This document shows, piece by piece, positions 27,301 through 34,518 of a stretch of DNA of 64,000 nucleotides. The stretch is from G963667145 sp963667145 (GTDB lineage: Bacteria > Cloacimonadota > Cloacimonadia > G963667145): the NCBI GenBank assembly GCA_963667145.1, contig OY762943.1:930001-994000 (forward strand). Direction: 5' to 3'. The position numbers and the translations under genes were made by a program. The first letter of the stretch is position 1, and every line of letters begins with the position of its first letter. The notes under the pieces are model-generated. The model saw nothing but the letters and a program-made list of their open reading frames with translations. It made no database searches and was not told where the DNA came from.

Positions 27301-30300
27301 TCATTAATCCTCTTACATTGAAAGTGTATACTTTTTGCTTCAGAAGATTGGCAACAGAATTTTCCTCTTTGGGCAAAACATAGCTTACATAAGTCCCATC
27401 ATAATTATAATCTGACGAGCTTAGAACTTTAGTCTGCTGAGTCCCTCCGTCATAAGACCAATATAGCCTATACTTCACATAAGTGTTGTGAGCATACGCC
27501 TTGCAAGCTTTCCATCTGACAACTATGGAATCCGAATATGCTCCTTTGGATACACTATCCATAATGGGTGCACTAATAGAAATATAGCCTGAATCTATGT
27601 TGGAAGGAACTGAAATAGAGCTTGGATCAGTATAGGTATTTGTTTCATTGGTTGTAGCTGTGAAATAGTATTTTCGCCCTCTTTCCAATGTTAACCCCGA
27701 ATGATAAGGATTTCCTATTGTGAAAGAAACTGGACATTGCAATGCTGATTTGTGAATAATTTTGTCGCCAGAAGCAACAGCCGATTTAAAATCATGATAA
27801 ACAGTATCGGCATAAATATTATAAGAAATTACTCTGTCGCCAGAAGCAACGGAAGTCCAATTGACAAAAACATTGCTGGAAGACTCTCCTCTGGTTACAC
27901 TAAAATCCCCAGGAGGAATTATTTTTGTCTTCACTTCAACAGTGTCGCTTTCGCCTGAATATCCAGCGTACTTGCTATACAATTTGAAACTGTATCCATA
28001 TACTGTACTCAAAATAAGACCACTATTGTCTTCATAGGCTACCGTAGTAGATATTCCAGGATTTTCAACTTGCATCACTTTTGTCGAACTCGCACTACCG
28101 TACACTTTTCTAAAGAAAACTATAGAATCAACCCAAGAGCTAATTCCTTTGTAATTAAGGGAAACTCCCTTTTCACTCGCCGTTAAACTACTGATGATGT
28201 CTCTTTTGTTGGGAACCGGTAATATAGTATATGTTAACATACTATCTGTAGTCAAAGATGTACCAAAAGTATCTCTTACGGAATACATTTTTACGTAAAT
28301 ACCTTGATACCTATCTGCTTGTGCAATGTTTAAACTAAAACTTGTAGATCCCCAAGATTTTGTATGGGTAGCTGTAACTCCATTCATAGTAACCAAAATT
28401 TTATATTCAACTGATGAAGTATCCAAAGAACAAGGGTCGCTCCACTTTATTCTGATAGAGTCTGCCTCCAAGGACATAGAGCCGTTATAACCAGTGTAGT
28501 CTATAATCTCTGGGGCAGGAATTTTTGCCCAGCCAGAATCGATTTTACTCGGGGCGGAAGTGTTACCAGCTCCTCCTCTGGCATAAACGCGATAATAGTA
28601 CATTTTCCCCAATTCGGAAGTAGTCAAAATGTCATTATAGGTAATTGTTCTATTGGCAGAGACCGTATTCCAAGAATTGTCTTCCACAGTTTTCAAAACT
28701 CTGAAATTGGAAGTATCCAAGCCTCTTTCTACTATATACTTTTCAGCTCCATAGTTAGGAGTGCTACCTGATACAGACCAAGTAAGCTGAACTGTGTCAA
28801 CTTTAATTTTAGCCTTCTTGGTAGCAAATAAATCGGTCGGAGGTCCCAATTGTGCCATTCCAATAAGAGAATTGCTCCAATCGGAAGTATCGCCTAAGCT
28901 GGTATTGATAGCTCTTACGGTAAAAGTATAGTATTGCCCGCTAAATATCCCTGTTTTGTCCAAATAGTTGCTGGCACCTACATAGCTGGTATCCACAGAA
29001 CCAAATCCCTCAGCTCGCACTTGAGCATCAGTAGCGAAACTTCCATATTTCCACTTGACTCTCACTCTGCCTATAATATCAGTACTGGCACTGTCAAGTA
29101 TCGGAGCAGGCGTCTTCGTCCATCCGTAATAAACACTTGGAATAGGAATAAGTGGTGTCAGTTCTGACCATTCCCCATCGGTAAGAGTACGGGTACGAAT
29201 TTTATAGAAGTATTTTTTGCCTGGCGTAAATCCATTCAAAGCTGTATTTGCACTATGCTTAAATGCGTATGAATTGCTCCCTGATTCTACAACTGTTAAA
29301 GTATCAAATGCTACTCCAGAATTGTAAGAAGCTTCATCTGCATAAACAAATATTTGGAAATTAACTTCGTCTTTTGTAGGCAAACAAGGCCAAGTTAAAT
29401 AGACATAAGCTAAGTGGTCACCCTTGCTGATAGTATCAAAAGCAATAGTTGGAATTAATAAAGAAATATTTGCATAAACATACTTGGAGTTCCTCTCAAT
29501 GCCATTTACAGTTCTTATGCCCTGAGCTCTGTATTGTATATTCATTCCAACTCTCCTACCTGAATCTATGTAGGAGGTTGTGCTTTTGGGCAAAGTTTTT
29601 AAAGCGTCCCAAGAAGCTGAAGTTTTTATCTGTAATCTTATGGAATCTGCTCCATCAGGAGAAATCCAAGTAAGCTGAGCTTTCGGGTTGGCAGTGCCAG
29701 CATCTGTTTCCACAACTTTGAAATTGGACACGGAATCAACCAAGCAATAACCATTGGCTACATCACTCGCCGCCGTAGTTCCAAAAGAAGATGTAACACC
29801 TTTTACAAAGAAGCCTAATGTCGCTCCTTTGTCGCTTGTGGGAACATTGTAAGTGCAATTCTTGGTCGAAGAGTTAACACCAACTATAGCCACATTAGGG
29901 TTATCTTCTCGATAAACATAATACGAATCCACATTAACAACTGTAATAGTGTCCCAAGAAATAACTATGCTATCACTAAGTCCTTGACTTGCTGTAACAC
30001 TAGACGGACCATAAAGTTTCAAATAGCCACTGCCAGGATCACTGGGGCTAATAGATTCTATTGTCCCTTTCTTGGCAATAACCACATAGTTATATATTTG
30101 TCCGTCACTTAACCCATCTGACCTTTTGTTTTGATAAATCGTGTCTGTTAAAGTAAATTCACCTCTTAGCCCTCCTTGGTAATAGCGGTAAAGACTGTAA
30201 GAAGACGCAACGCCTACTTTATCCCAATAAATCAAAATGCTGTCTCTATATGTTCCTTGTGAAGCCACAACTCCCAATACTTTGGGCAACTTGGTATATC

Positions 30301-33300
30301 CAGTAGCAGAAGTTTTTAGGACAGTGGTGGAAGTGTCACTATATTCGGTAGAACCCATACCATACAACAAATTGGCTTTAACCAAATAGATATAACCTTC
30401 ACCCTTTTTTAAATCGGTAAAATTATAGAAATACACTCTTGAACCGTCAGAAATTAAACTCGGATTAATAGCCTTAGTAGCCCCAAAGCGATCTATTCGC
30501 AACACGCTGTAGCTATTTGCAAAAGGCAAAGAATCCCAACTAATTTTTATAGAATCTCCATATTCACCTTTACTGGCAACAACGTTTTGCGGGGGCAAAA
30601 GAGCCATCTGCCCTTGAGCAATACCAGAAAGTTTATAGTTAGTAGGGAAATCGTTAGTATAAGATTTTATTCTGTAGTAGTATGAATACCCTTGCACATT
30701 GCCATAGAGTTTGCTATCTATCCAAATATTTGTATCCAAGCTGCTTCTTGCAGTAGTCCAAGTCGCACTGTTTACAGCTCTTCTCTGAACGTCATAAACA
30801 ACTTCTCCATCCAGAGGATTCCATGTTAGCAATACGGAATCTTCTTTACCCATACTGGCTGTCAATCCTGTAACCTGCCCTATAGTGACATATCCTGATG
30901 TAGTGTCGGAGTACAAAGATTTAACTAAAGTACTGTCGAAACCCGTATAAAAAGCGTTGCAAACATTCAATGCAGTCTGGTCAACAACCCGACATCTATA
31001 AATATATTTAAAACCTGCATCTACAGTGGTATCATTAAAGAATGTGTCCGTAGTTGAGAACAAAGCTGAAGAATAATCCGAATTTTTTATTCTAAGAATT
31101 TCGTATCGAATATTATCAGGATTTTCAATCTTGTTCCATTTAAAGTCTATATAAGACAAAGTCCCCTTTGTAGCGGGAGAAGAAATCACAGGTTTGTCTG
31201 GAAGTGAAAATCCTGGCTTCATGTCGCTTAGAGCTGATACCTCTCCCGAAAATACCGCTGCCATCTTGAAGTAGCACAATTGTCCATTTTTCAACCCAAG
31301 AGTACCAATGTCCAAGGCGTATTTAACCTTCCCCTCGGAATATGGCGTAACCGCACTCTGAGTTATCTCTACATAAGTTCCGCTAGAGAAACTGGAATCT
31401 GTAGAATAATAGCAACGATATGGAGAAGCAGAAGGCAAACTTTTGAAGTAAACGGTAATCTTTCCACTTATTTTCCCGCAATCAACTTGATATAAATCAG
31501 GAGGCAAAATCTTAACTCTTCCAGTGGCAACATTGCTATATTTTTCGCTAACTCCAATTTGCCCAGCATAATCGGAACGGTAAGACTGTATTTTATAATC
31601 GTAATTTTGCCCACCTTCCAAATTATACGCATCGTTATAAGTATATTTCTTGTAACTAGTGCCAACAGTAGCAGTTGCCAAATCACTAAACGAACCAACC
31701 TGCAAGTAATCGTTCGTTCCCGATTTGCTTCTCATAACGTAAAACGTTTGTGCTCCACTATTGAGGGCGGTATACCAAGTAAGACGAATAGTGTCGGAAA
31801 TAGTGCCCGCAGTGGCAGTTAAACTATATGGAGAATCTAATCGGCTATATCCCGTCTTGGTAATACTCATATCAGATTCAACATCGTAAACAGCACTAAT
31901 CCCAAACGTATAAACTTTACCTGGAACCAAGAGAGAATCGTCGGAAATAGTATATTGCAAAGAGGTTGTCATTCCCAGTTCTGTATAGCCACCACTATCT
32001 GTTTGTCTGTAAACCTTGTAATTCAACCCTGATATGCTGGAAGCACTTCTCCAATATGCAGTAATAGTCCCATTTCTATCTCCTGAAACAGAGTCTAAAA
32101 CAGGTGCCGCAAGTAAAGTCCTAGTAGTTAGTGTGTCCGAAGCTTCAGACCATTGGTAAGAACTGGAAGAAGGTAGGTAACGATAACTGACTGTGTAAAG
32201 TTTGTATGTGTATGATGCTCCCGAAGTTAAGCCTGTATCTGTATATGAAGTAACACCAACACTTAAAGTGTCCAAATTTGTATAAGAGCTTGATCCACTC
32301 TTTCTGGCTATCACATATGACTGTGCATTTTTTACACTGTTCCATGTCAAAACAAGAGAGGTTTCCATTCTCTCCGAAACATTCAAATTGCTCGGAGCTT
32401 CTATTCTTATCCAGCCAGAATCAGTGTTGGAATATTCGGAATATACGTCTTCGTATGCTCTAACTTTAAAATAGTAAATCTTGCCAGTTTGATAAAAGGC
32501 GTTGGTAAAAGTATAGACTGTGTCAGTAGTACTCCCTGCATATCCCAAAGAACTGCTATCTTCTCCAATGTAAGCATGATATGTAACGCCATTACTTACT
32601 TTGTTCCAACTAACTTTAACATTTTTACTGCTCTCGCCATCTGTGGCAACCAAGTTTTGCGGAGTTCCCAAAGGACACCAACCGACAACTTCGTCTGAAT
32701 AGCCTGATTCTCCAACCTTGGCAGTGCCAGACAACCTGTAGATTTTTGCAGAATAATAATATTTTTTGCCTGGTGAAACGGAAGCGTCTTGCAAAGTGAA
32801 TAAAGAATCTGAAATAGCAACAGGAGAACCAACAGAAGCTAAAGAGCCAGAACTGGAATAGTTTCGACGATACAATTGTACGTAAACGCTATCAAATTGA
32901 GTTAAATCCGCTTTGTAATTCAAAACAACCTTGCCTACAATGTCGGTAGAAACACCTCTATTCTCAATTGTAGTATAATTGGCATACCCCATGTTGAGAT
33001 ATTCACCATCAGTGCCTTTATCATCTTTGCCAAAGTTCAAATCCAATGTACCGTTAGAAGCTACTGTCAAAACAACATATCTGTAGGGTTGACCTCTTAG
33101 AATGCTGACATCTGTGTACGACAAGGTGTCTGCACCTCCTATAACACAAACCGTTGTGCCATAAGTAGTGAGAAGACCTTTGTCCTCTCCTCTTTTTATT
33201 ACGTAAGAATTAGCCCCAACAGCTTTATCCCAACTAAGGCGAACACCATTGGAATAGATCCCTTTGCTGGCAGTAACATTTCTCGGAGAAGTTAGGGCAG

Positions 33301-33979
33301 TCTTGCCAGTAACCGTAGAGCTAGCAGACGAGTGTTTTAGTTTCAAATCGCTTTCTCCAGTGCCCTTTACGGAAACTTTGGTCTTGATATAATACTCTTG
33401 ACCTATTGTAACATTGGTCAAATCATAACTGACATCCAAGCTACTCAAAGGTATAGAATCTTTTGTCCCTGTCATTATAGTGCTGGAATTGTCTGAATAG
33501 TAAACAGATACATATCCTTCTACAGAAGAACTTTTTAAAGTGGCAGGTACAGTCCACGACAAGACTATTTTATGCTCTTGGTCAATGGTAGCAGCCACAT
33601 TTTCGAGAGGCGAAACTGCTAAATTTCCTATTCCAACTAAATTTGATTTTTGAGAAAGAGTGGATGTGTAAGACGCTACTCTGTAATAATAAGATTTCCC
33701 AGGGACTAAAGAACTCTCCGTATCATCATATGAAAAGCCTGAAACTTCTGCTAATTTGGTGTAGTCACTACCTGATGTCTCGCTACTCTCGGCACGATAA
33801 ACTATGAACCTGTTTGCGTTACCAGAACATGTCCAAGTAACAGTTATTCTGTCTGAATAGGAAGTACTGGCTTGCACATTGGTAGGAATAGGCAATTCAT
33901 CGTTGTTCACTATCATATCGTTGCAACTCAAAAGAGAAAACAACAAGAAAACTACGAATATCTTGAGATATCTACTCAT
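21209..33979 (-). CDS. Giant Fn3 surface lipoprotein copy 1, N-terminal reading frame (split by frameshift)
   Basis: An open frame of 4,256 codons starting at ATG 33977-33979, preceded by a purine-rich AGAGAGG about 10 bases upstream. Residues 1-19 form a lipoprotein signal peptide ending in LLSC, so the mature protein should be lipidated at Cys19. From about residue 30 it is an unbroken chain of Fn3-like domains, units 1-41 plus the first strands of unit 42 by my count, separated by almost no linker. The last roughly 38 residues, after ...VTIKW, are out of frame and lose the repeat pattern; the pattern resumes in the overlapping frame of the preceding entry. Restoring one base joins both frames into a 10,913-residue protein (about 1.2 MDa). 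As sequenced, the product would be a lipoprotein lacking half of its rod and the whole GLUG region. No enzymatic domain is visible. The likely location is the outer membrane or cell surface. Confidence 0.9.
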   Translation of the reverse strand: MSRYLKIFVVFLLFSLLSCNDMIVNNDELPIPTNVQASTSYSDRITVTWTCSGNANRFIVYRAESSETSGSDYTKLAEVSGFSYDDTESSLVPGKSYYYRVASYTSTLSQKSNLVGIGNLAVSPLENVAATIDQEHKIVLSWTVPATLKSSSVEGYVSVYYSDNSSTIMTGTKDSIPLSSLDVSYDLTNVTIGQEYYIKTKVSVKGTGESDLKLKHSSASSTVTGKTALTSPRNVTASKGIYSNGVRLSWDKAVGANSYVIKRGEDKGLLTTYGTTVCVIGGADTLSYTDVSILRGQPYRYVVLTVASNGTLDLNFGKDDKGTDGEYLNMGYANYTTIENRGVSTDIVGKVVLNYKADLTQFDSVYVQLYRRNYSSSGSLASVGSPVAISDSLFTLQDASVSPGKKYYYSAKIYRLSGTAKVGESGYSDEVVGWCPLGTPQNLVATDGESSKNVKVSWNKVSNGVTYHAYIGEDSSSLGYAGSTTDTVYTFTNAFYQTGKIYYFKVRAYEDVYSEYSNTDSGWIRIEAPSNLNVSERMETSLVLTWNSVKNAQSYVIARKSGSSSYTNLDTLSVGVTSYTDTGLTSGASYTYKLYTVSYRYLPSSSSYQWSEASDTLTTRTLLAAPVLDSVSGDRNGTITAYWRSASSISGLNYKVYRQTDSGGYTELGMTTSLQYTISDDSLLVPGKVYTFGISAVYDVESDMSITKTGYSRLDSPYSLTATAGTISDTIRLTWYTALNSGAQTFYVMRSKSGTNDYLQVGSFSDLATATVGTSYKKYTYNDAYNLEGGQNYDYKIQSYRSDYAGQIGVSEKYSNVATGRVKILPPDLYQVDCGKISGKITVYFKSLPSASPYRCYYSTDSSFSSGTYVEITQSAVTPYSEGKVKYALDIGTLGLKNGQLCYFKMAAVFSGEVSALSDMKPGFSLPDKPVISSPATKGTLSYIDFKWNKIENPDNIRYEILRIKNSDYSSALFSTTDTFFNDTTVDAGFKYIYRCRVVDQTALNVCNAFYTGFDSTLVKSLYSDTTSGYVTIGQVTGLTASMGKEDSVLLTWNPLDGEVVYDVQRRAVNSATWTTARSSLDTNIWIDSKLYGNVQGYSYYYRIKSYTNDFPTNYKLSGIAQGQMALLPPQNVVASKGEYGDSIKISWDSLPFANSYSVLRIDRFGATKAINPSLISDGSRVYFYNFTDLKKGEGYIYLVKANLLYGMGSTEYSDTSTTVLKTSATGYTKLPKVLGVVASQGTYRDSILIYWDKVGVASSYSLYRYYQGGLRGEFTLTDTIYQNKRSDGLSDGQIYNYVVIAKKGTIESISPSDPGSGYLKLYGPSSVTASQGLSDSIVISWDTITVVNVDSYYVYREDNPNVAIVGVNSSTKNCTYNVPTSDKGATLGFFVKGVTSSFGTTAASDVANGYCLVDSVSNFKVVETDAGTANPKAQLTWISPDGADSIRLQIKTSASWDALKTLPKSTTSYIDSGRRVGMNIQYRAQGIRTVNGIERNSKYVYANISLLIPTIAFDTISKGDHLAYVYLTWPCLPTKDEVNFQIFVYADEASYNSGVAFDTLTVVESGSNSYAFKHSANTALNGFTPGKKYFYKIRTRTLTDGEWSELTPLIPIPSVYYGWTKTPAPILDSASTDIIGRVRVKWKYGSFATDAQVRAEGFGSVDTSYVGASNYLDKTGIFSGQYYTFTVRAINTSLGDTSDWSNSLIGMAQLGPPTDLFATKKAKIKVDTVQLTWSVSGSTPNYGAEKYIVERGLDTSNFRVLKTVEDNSWNTVSANRTITYNDILTTSELGKMYYYRVYARGGAGNTSAPSKIDSGWAKIPAPEIIDYTGYNGSMSLEADSIRIKWSDPCSLDTSSVEYKILVTMNGVTATHTKSWGSTSFSLNIAQADRYQGIYVKMYSVRDTFGTSLTTDSMLTYTILPVPNKRDIISSLTASEKGVSLNYKGISSWVDSIVFFRKVYGSASSTKVMQVENPGISTTVAYEDNSGLILSTVYGYSFKLYSKYAGYSGESDTVEVKTKIIPPGDFSVTRGESSSNVFVNWTSVASGDRVISYNIYADTVYHDFKSAVASGDKIIHKSALQCPVSFTIGNPYHSGLTLERGRKYYFTATTNETNTYTDPSSISVPSNIDSGYISISAPIMDSVSKGAYSDSIVVRWKACKAYAHNTYVKYRLYWSYDGGTQQTKVLSSSDYNYDGTYVSYVLPKEENSVANLLKQKVYTFNVRGLMTGSAYTFEDSSEISSNSLTGWLALEMPENFEANYAGYSPDKIQLRWSNPDGLIVRIYESDDKATLWDNFLYSAGGGITEYNVPIEADSSRGVYKYFGARFYDQIFGLSNVADTGCQDTGLAQIAIVNITRASQGDYIDSILVYWDSLPNVDQYNVRVEDTLGTLVQNYDWDLYTEYKKVFKGSNLVQGQKYYFKVRARNSAIPISGVEGDFQSVGVFGFTQFPQITGVTATDGTLSDRVRIQWTGLASANEYVVYRSEDTSSIGSAIATVTTNSHDDTTSLVFGKDYFYRVLGSNSWTKNLSNSKKNYSDLDTGWIKLPTVTNISASDGTLEGKILVSWDQLSQIEGYYIDTCGYGLSTYGTIDTMTSASVNRVYYSETDGLQLGRCYYFKVRAFTGNRSNSLSDIIADSGYMSLGKVQNVRASQGTYNDTVRVIFNKVTGYTDPSQYQMQRYSVSKSDTTDVTSYASFAVVDDSIVIKDTSFDAEREGFIYKYRVRISIPSQLLWSEWSDWGLEGWSSLPVLPISVYDEQDSLKVDTIKIHWDTSSFAGRSASKIEIQYGADTISFTKTVILNKQEQLDKGYLMLDADNYITIKQGQVFYFRAKIYRTEGTSEITSAFSALDSGWYKLKKVEMSTMGLGEYSDSIYVSWIPQSSLPSSVLSAMTYEIFRGGVRLDSVTNGKNSYYDSTGISQGSSFFYSIRASHEKFKKSDFSDSAKGYATILTPVMDTVKVDGNNLKAEWTYNMGMDIDSLYLYRLESENSALPEYCYSEAYVSTKSAYSWIDSTCEKGKDYFYCVRAYKSGLALSDTSDIKSNYIDLDIPVIDTVSRGTSTSQIIVQWRDDEYADSLSIMRDTLADFSTAKILDTVNFTKKTYTDSKDLQDGKIYYYKIKSIRGRFTSDTSKFVAGFTKYSVPAFGGIVNNEDSIQVKWNTSGSSIDSVFLVIGNSVEVSSPLDSVQLGEKEISNLISKFASPLWFVRGKEYYIRIRGISNYSEVMREGNTAENFAIYSDFIASKVCYSSLQIPQIEVTQNLLDTVKVFWNKMPSDVVSLVRVEWKLDNFGVLGDSVYREINNNENDTVLEVVVNSDDYPLLAATKYNFRVKFSRGNIASDYSDVDTGWTKLPAPTSLAVSRAIYDDSLRFTWNNYLEGTDKTKDSTYEYVLEYENSSNYTLFKRISDKDSFYDVVYNVGNIPLGVETKFRVRGVSRVATRIDSVTSNLPTATGWTKLLPPIDSVATLSTSFTDNIIIKWAKKLTDADQITAYNNMGVVYQVERRKSTDAFIGSGYQTASPCLADSFIDSSNLWPQYNYYYRVRYYSPYYYNLLGNTNKSVSPWVEIKDSGHLKISTPTIEMGIEGRYYTDSVLLKIKRVYGADSLYLFRKAGDETNYIPWDTVIFPSTSVLAYGAKTYYIDSKDIVSGQAYSYKAVALAGGRISDTSNACSAFTLLGKVSNVKATDATSDDSVLVSWDTIALAEFYDIRVETESGTLLGTVRQITQDSAVAVKKIALGGLLDYGIVYRFGVVAKNKNCVNNGDTIGSDAVYDKGFLRFTKPTITALSKDSVGKIKIDISYPNPGFTFDVYRSPDTAYYKNTATQYDKYKKVTVSLADSGNGGYQCVDYTSVTNGTNGIKYAYFVQATKSTIATAISDSTKSYAFADASKRFGYSKIDAYSGDFTVENVKSTDSLVVSWSVPAIASKLDSIKYKWIEYKDDVAKDSGIVKTTQVVRDTSTNDRGIKYVYRIRLLAFDKGGDNYTTSSVSNNYASSWMMLDTPVIVFARNADSNNVISITNGSLPFELFKTINGETNSAIKVAAGGTYVDSVLYEKYNVGKHVSYKVRTYSTNGNLSLQSPMSVAVDTYYYIYPPKYLDASAGKYENKIALNWAWTSDQEKAHVDSFIIYRYNGTVLSKRFALIETDLTMISGGDSLFYYDSDGIKQGISYKYGITTKRKNIGFADKESDTTWNVSNGHATFSAPQNLTATKDAKRVTIKWIPSEIKEWLVDTFFSIKIIIILTHYHHGIRLRFMIQP
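21323..21324 (-). other. Site of a one-base deletion splitting giant gene copy 1
   Basis: On the minus strand the upstream frame reads ATC AAG TGG ATT and the downstream frame reads GTG GAT TCC. One extra G (TGG GAT TCC) would give IKW-DSIRNQG, which aligns with LTWDSLKNQG in the same unit of copy 2. The plus strand has CC here where CCC is expected. There is no slippery heptamer nearby, so programmed frameshifting is not suggested. A sequencing error or a recent mutation are the live options. Confidence 0.85.
33923..33979 (-). other. Lipoprotein signal peptide (signal peptidase II type) of copy 1
   Basis: Residues 1-19: basic n-region (R3, K6), hydrophobic core IFVVFLLFSLL, lipobox L16-L17-S18-C19. 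Asp21 follows at position +2 after the Cys; acidic residues are scattered after it (NDMIVNNDE), but no canonical Bacteroidota surface-export run of acidic residues is seen. Surface exposure is therefore inferred, not shown. Confidence 0.88.
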
Positions 33980-34454
33980 TCACTTTCGCCTCTCTATTAA
34001 ACACGACCGACTCTCCCAGTTTCCCTTTGGAACACAATAATTATCCTTCTTTTACCAGTTTAAAAAGTTCATACTTTTGCTACGTACATACTATACGCCC
34101 ATTAATAGTAAATAGTTGGCAGTAACGGAGTTTGTCAACAAATTTTGTCCTTTTTCGGTGATTTTTGTCAACGTTATAATTCACAGTAAGATACGCTGAG
34201 AAGAAACGAGGAAACTCACATCTTATCCACGAACTATAACCCCCCTATTCCACAGAAAGATAACGCTAAAGCAATAGATATAAACATAACAACGAAGATA
34301 GACTTACTGAAATATACAAAAACTATTTACTGTCTAACATTTCTTTATTCACGTGATAGCAATAAGATACAGAATTACTAAAAAAAAATTCTTTTTTATA
34401 TACTTTTCTTATCTGTTTCTATTTTGGCATGATAACGACAAATGTCATTTTATG
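33980..34454. promoter_or_regulatory. 475-nt upstream region of giant gene copy 1, with two TTGACA boxes
   Basis: Non-coding between the copy 2 terminator and the copy 1 ATG, so it should hold the copy 1 promoter and a leader. On the minus strand GTTGACAAA occurs twice, 33 bases apart (TTGACA at 34166-34171 and 34133-34138). The second lies in the small palindrome TTTGTTGACAAA (34131-34142). A TATTTA lies 18 bases after the second TTGACA and could be a -10. A Bacteroidota-type TTTG/TAnnTTTG pair at proper spacing was not found on this strand. Assignment is tentative, and no riboswitch or small gene was recognised. Confidence 0.3.
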
Positions 34455-34489
34455 AAAAAAAGCGACTCAAACAATCTCGTTTGAGTCGC
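34455..34489 (-). terminator. Strong rho-independent terminator of giant gene copy 2
   Basis: On the minus strand a perfect 11-bp stem GCGACTCAAAC / GTTTGAGTCGC (34479-34489 and 34462-34472) with a 6-base loop is followed by T7. It sits about 30 bases after the copy 2 stop codon and separates the two giant genes transcriptionally, so they are probably not one operon. Confidence 0.93.
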
Positions 34490-34518
34490 AATTTTATAAT
34501 TCTAGTTAGAATTTATTT

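Larger units (their letters stand above)
9150..33892 (-). repeat. Array of about 79 fibronectin-III-like units, copy 1
   Basis: Counting by the entry pattern (P-x-x-V/L-x-A-S/T-x-G ... D-S-I-x-V-x-W) gives 41 full units in the upstream frame, one split by the frameshift, and 37 in the downstream frame. Mean length is about 105 residues. Units are diverged from one another rather than near-identical, so this is a protein-level repeat with little DNA repetition. Several units lack the core Trp (for example units 20, 36, 38, 40, 55, 58, 64, 69). Boundaries are approximate and unit numbers are mine. Confidence 0.85.

Noticed and set aside
34072..34079. Plus-strand TACTTTTG, matching a Bacteroidota -7 box
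   Set aside because: It points away from copy 1, and no plus-strand gene follows before the copy 2 terminator.
34379..34397. A-run/T-run pair (aaaaaaaaattctttttt) as a second terminator
   Set aside because: A pure A-T palindrome with no G-C stem or loop; a proper terminator lies just upstream at 34455-34489.
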